Source of the DNA: UBA8106 sp913052135
Lineage (GTDB): Bacteria; Acidobacteriota; Vicinamibacteria; Vicinamibacterales; UBA823
DNA: 6,194 nt
Reading direction: 5' to 3'
Assembly: GCA_913052135.1 (NCBI GenBank)
Contig: CAJXDY010000080.1
Span: 1-6,194, forward strand
Shown here: in pieces, positions 3,837 to 6,194 of the stretch
How positions within the stretch are numbered: the first letter of the stretch is position 1
How the letters are laid out: each line of letters opens with the position of its first letter
Made by a program: the position numbers and the translations under genes
Notes under the pieces: model-generated
Seen by the model: only the letters and a program-made list of their open reading frames with translations
Told to the model about the DNA's origin: nothing
The model's database searches: none

Positions 3837-6194
3837 ATGGTGATCACGCCCCGTCGCACTCGCCTGTTGCGAGCTGATGATCTTCGCGCGTTTCAGCGCG
3901 CGATCGCCGAAGTCGCGACCTACAACGATCCATGGACAGCGCAGGACTGCGTGGTCATGGTGCCGACTCATGCCGCGACGGAACAACTTAAGCGCACGCT
4001 GGAATATCTGAGCTTTACTCCTGACAACCCAAAGCAGAAAACCACGGACTCCCGATCGCAACTGATAGCGTGGCCTCATTTCGTGACCCGTCGTGCCTGG
4101 TACACATTGATGCACGGACGTTTAAAAAGTCCACCTCGACTATTAACGGACGTTGAACGAGAAGTCCTGATCCAATCTGCCTCGGAGGACACAATACGGT
4201 CTGGGGTAAAGCCGCCATTTGAAGTGCGACCCGGGTTATTGCCGGAAATCCTAACGTTTTACGACACCCTTCGACGTCAGCATAAGACGGTCAACGGGTT
4301 TGAGCGGGTAGTGACTGAACAATTAGAGCGCGATGTTGAACTTGATCGGGGTGCACGTCGCCTCCTCGAACAGACTCGGTTCTTAGTGTCGGTGTTCAGA
4401 GATTTTGAACAAAAAATTGAAGAATCGGATGGCCTCGACGAGCATGCTTTACGCGCATTACTTTTAACCAACCCGTGTCTGCAGCCGGTCCGGCATGTGG
4501 TCGTGACTGTTCCTGATCAAGCCGCCTCCGAGAATGGTCTCTGGCCAACCGACTTCGATTTGCTGACGCGATTACCGGACCTCGAACGGGTCGATGTCAT
4601 CGCAACAGAACAGATGCTGCAGTCGGGTTTACTTGAGCGTATTCGCGAGCGACTGCCAGGTATTGAGGAAGAACAATGCAGCCGCGTCCCGGAACCGACT
4701 CCTGTGCGGCTGATAATGGCCGATGGCGAACGGTGCCGCGTAGTCCGAGATCGGGAAGAAGAGCTGATTGCGGTTGCCAGAGATGTCAAATGGGCTCGAC
4801 AAGACCGTCCACAATCGGACGGTGGTTTTGATATCGCTGACGACAGCACAGCCGTGGTATTTCAGCGACCGTTACCGTATCTATATGTGGCAAAACAGGC
4901 ATTTGGGGCGTGCGGTGTTCCGTTCGAAACATTTGATTCCCTGCCGCTTGCCGCGGAACCATACGCTGCGGCACTGGATCTCGTGTTTGAATGCATCGCG
5001 TCGAAATTTGCGCGGTCAGATCTTGTTGCCCTGCTGCGCTCACCACATTTTACATTCCTGGTGGATGAGTCGGCAGTAACCCACGAGGAAGTTAGTGCGC
5101 TGGATCGCCAGCTTGCTCAATTCCCGTACGATGATGTTCCAATTGAGCTAAAACGCCTACTGAGAGAGTCGCCCACGGAACCGGCGACGGATCACGATCT
5201 GACCCGGCGTGCTGCACGTGCCGCCCTCAAGATTGTGGAGGAACTAACACGCTTAGCGTCACGGGATCGGACTTCGATACTGGTGACAAACGTGCTCGCA
5301 TTCTTGACCAAACATGCAAGTGTTTGCGATGAGACAGACAGTGTTGGCCGACGGCTATTACAGGTACGCGCAACAATTCATGAGGTGCTGCATGATTTAC
5401 GGAGTGCCCACGTGAGCCATCATGATCCAGAGTCTGACCTTGCTGAGATCTGGGCGAACATTCGGGTGTGGATTGAACGGCGGGCAGTCCAGTTGGAATC
5501 CGATCAGGGAGGCGTTCAATTAGTTGATGCGCAGGCAGCCTGTTATGGATGTTTTACGTCAGTCACGATTGTTGGCTTGATCGAAAAGGACTGGCCGCAA
5601 CAACGCTCTCGAAGCATTTTTTATCCCTCATTAATGCTCGAGCAACTCTTTCAGTCCTCGTCAGTGTCCGACAAACCTCCTGACACAAGCCAAGTGGCGA
5701 GGAATCGGGCAGAGCGTGCGCGCTTCCGAGATCTTCTGGGTTTGTCAACCGACCAGCTCCGGTTATCGAGTTTTACGCTGGACCATCTCGACCAGGATGC
5801 GTTAGTCAATCCGTCGACGTTCATCGAGAACCTTGAAGCTGAAGTGAGCCCAGTCGATGAGGAAGCACCTTCCAAACGCATCAAGATCGACGAAGCCCTG
5901 ATGCTGGGCACGGTCGACCCGTCCGTTGTGCAGGAAGAAGCGGCTACATGGTTGTCTCTCCGGCTGGCGACCAATGATTTGTCTGAATCGAAGCGATCGT
6001 TTAGCCACGAAGAGGGATCTGAAGGAATAACCTTTTCACCAACTGGAGTGGAACGGTACCTGGCATGTCCATTCAAATACTTCGCGGACAAGGTCCTAAA
6101 GCTGGAAGAAGAACGTGAAGAACTTTCTCGAGTGTCGCCCTTGGAGCGCGGGACCTGGCTTCACGAAATTCTCGAAGAATTCTACAAGGATTGG
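3837..6194 (+). CDS. addB: AddB-like PD-(D/E)XK nuclease family protein, C-terminus missing
   Basis: The 786 visible codons match the AddB layout: a helicase-like N-terminal region, then a RecB-type nuclease with an iron-sulfur site. AddB with AddA resects double-strand breaks for RecA recombination. In the N-terminal region VPTHAATEQLKR (residues 42-53) sits where Walker A should be, without GKT/S, so this part probably does not hydrolyse ATP. A C-terminal helicase-type signature follows at 560-587 (VQLVDAQAACYGCF to VGLIEKDWP). The nuclease begins FSPTGVERYLACPFKYF (733-749), with Cys744 as the first iron-sulfur ligand, then RGTWLHEIL (771-779) with His776. The catalytic Asp/Glu-x-Lys and the last three Cys would lie past the right edge. 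ATG 3837 is chosen because MVITPRRTRLLR resembles family N-termini; GTG 3798 or 3840 are alternatives, and the ribosome site is weak. A lone nuclease of this family, without AddA, is the main alternative. Confidence 0.85.
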   Translation, partial: MVITPRRTRLLRADDLRAFQRAIAEVATYNDPWTAQDCVVMVPTHAATEQLKRTLEYLSFTPDNPKQKTTDSRSQLIAWPHFVTRRAWYTLMHGRLKSPPRLLTDVEREVLIQSASEDTIRSGVKPPFEVRPGLLPEILTFYDTLRRQHKTVNGFERVVTEQLERDVELDRGARRLLEQTRFLVSVFRDFEQKIEESDGLDEHALRALLLTNPCLQPVRHVVVTVPDQAASENGLWPTDFDLLTRLPDLERVDVIATEQMLQSGLLERIRERLPGIEEEQCSRVPEPTPVRLIMADGERCRVVRDREEELIAVARDVKWARQDRPQSDGGFDIADDSTAVVFQRPLPYLYVAKQAFGACGVPFETFDSLPLAAEPYAAALDLVFECIASKFARSDLVALLRSPHFTFLVDESAVTHEEVSALDRQLAQFPYDDVPIELKRLLRESPTEPATDHDLTRRAARAALKIVEELTRLASRDRTSILVTNVLAFLTKHASVCDETDSVGRRLLQVRATIHEVLHDLRSAHVSHHDPESDLAEIWANIRVWIERRAVQLESDQGGVQLVDAQAACYGCFTSVTIVGLIEKDWPQQRSRSIFYPSLMLEQLFQSSSVSDKPPDTSQVARNRAERARFRDLLGLSTDQLRLSSFTLDHLDQDALVNPSTFIENLEAEVSPVDEEAPSKRIKIDEALMLGTVDPSVVQEEAATWLSLRLATNDLSESKRSFSHEEGSEGITFSPTGVERYLACPFKYFADKVLKLEEEREELSRVSPLERGTWLHEILEEFYKDW

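Noticed and set aside
3764..3841. Three tiny frames before the AddB-like gene (starting at 3764, 3788 and 3826), the first two joined by TGATG, like translation-coupled leader peptides.
   Set aside because: None has a ribosome site, they are five to eight codons long, and such short frames are expected by chance.
3593..3859. An 88-residue minus-strand frame across the AddB-like start.
   Set aside because: It begins inside the AddB-like coding region, has no ribosome site or recognisable motif, and its composition looks like a chance frame in intergenic DNA.
4015..6091. Several minus-strand frames of 60-146 residues inside the AddB-like gene.
   Set aside because: They lie opposite a continuous 786-codon frame with recognisable motifs, and their Ser/Arg-rich composition is typical of antisense frames.

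Overview
The window reads as a bacterial chromosomal segment of moderate GC with short intergenic gaps and mostly Shine-Dalgarno-led genes. A lipoprotein signal peptide and a secreted type II asparaginase point to a diderm (Gram-negative) bacterium. The presence of a selenocysteine tRNA shows that the lineage probably decodes UGA as selenocysteine. I cannot fix the phylum. The asparaginase subfamily and the degenerate AddB-like nuclease suggested Acidobacteriota or a related environmental phylum, but that is an impression, not evidence.

Left part (1-1131, all on the minus strand): the N-terminus of a lipoprotein running off the left edge; a selenocysteine tRNA (selC) with the UCA anticodon and long variable arm; a single-domain cold-shock protein with a good sigma70-type promoter and a leader hairpin; and a 64-residue two-CxxC zinc-ribbon protein that appears to be translated from a leaderless GTG mRNA.

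Middle (1233-3565): a MocA/MobA-type molybdopterin nucleotidyltransferase on the plus strand, diverging from the zinc-ribbon gene; a tRNA-Ala(GGC) gene with its own promoter and a hairpin after it; and, converging on it, a periplasmic L-asparaginase on the minus strand. The asparaginase lies downstream of a small uncharacterised protein gene, and a terminator-shaped hairpin sits between them. An AT-rich stretch at about 3536-3597 carries several DnaA-box-like nonamers in one orientation.

Right part (3837-6194, plus strand): 786 codons of a large AddB-like protein, cut off by the right edge. It has a degenerate helicase-like N-terminal part without a Walker A lysine, and the beginning of a PD-(D/E)XK nuclease domain with the first Cys of an AddB-type iron-sulfur site. 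An AddA-type helicase-nuclease gene would be expected just beyond the window. The 271 bases in front of it (3566-3836) hold no gene I can support, only the DnaA-like sites, a GAGGCCTC palindrome at 3601 and a weak promoter candidate.

No mobile element, CRISPR array or phage gene was seen. The genes do not form one pathway. This is a mixed housekeeping neighbourhood (translation, stress RNA chaperone, molybdenum cofactor, amino-acid catabolism, DNA repair), and its main points of interest are the selC gene, the leaderless gene and the unusual features of the asparaginase and AddB-like proteins.
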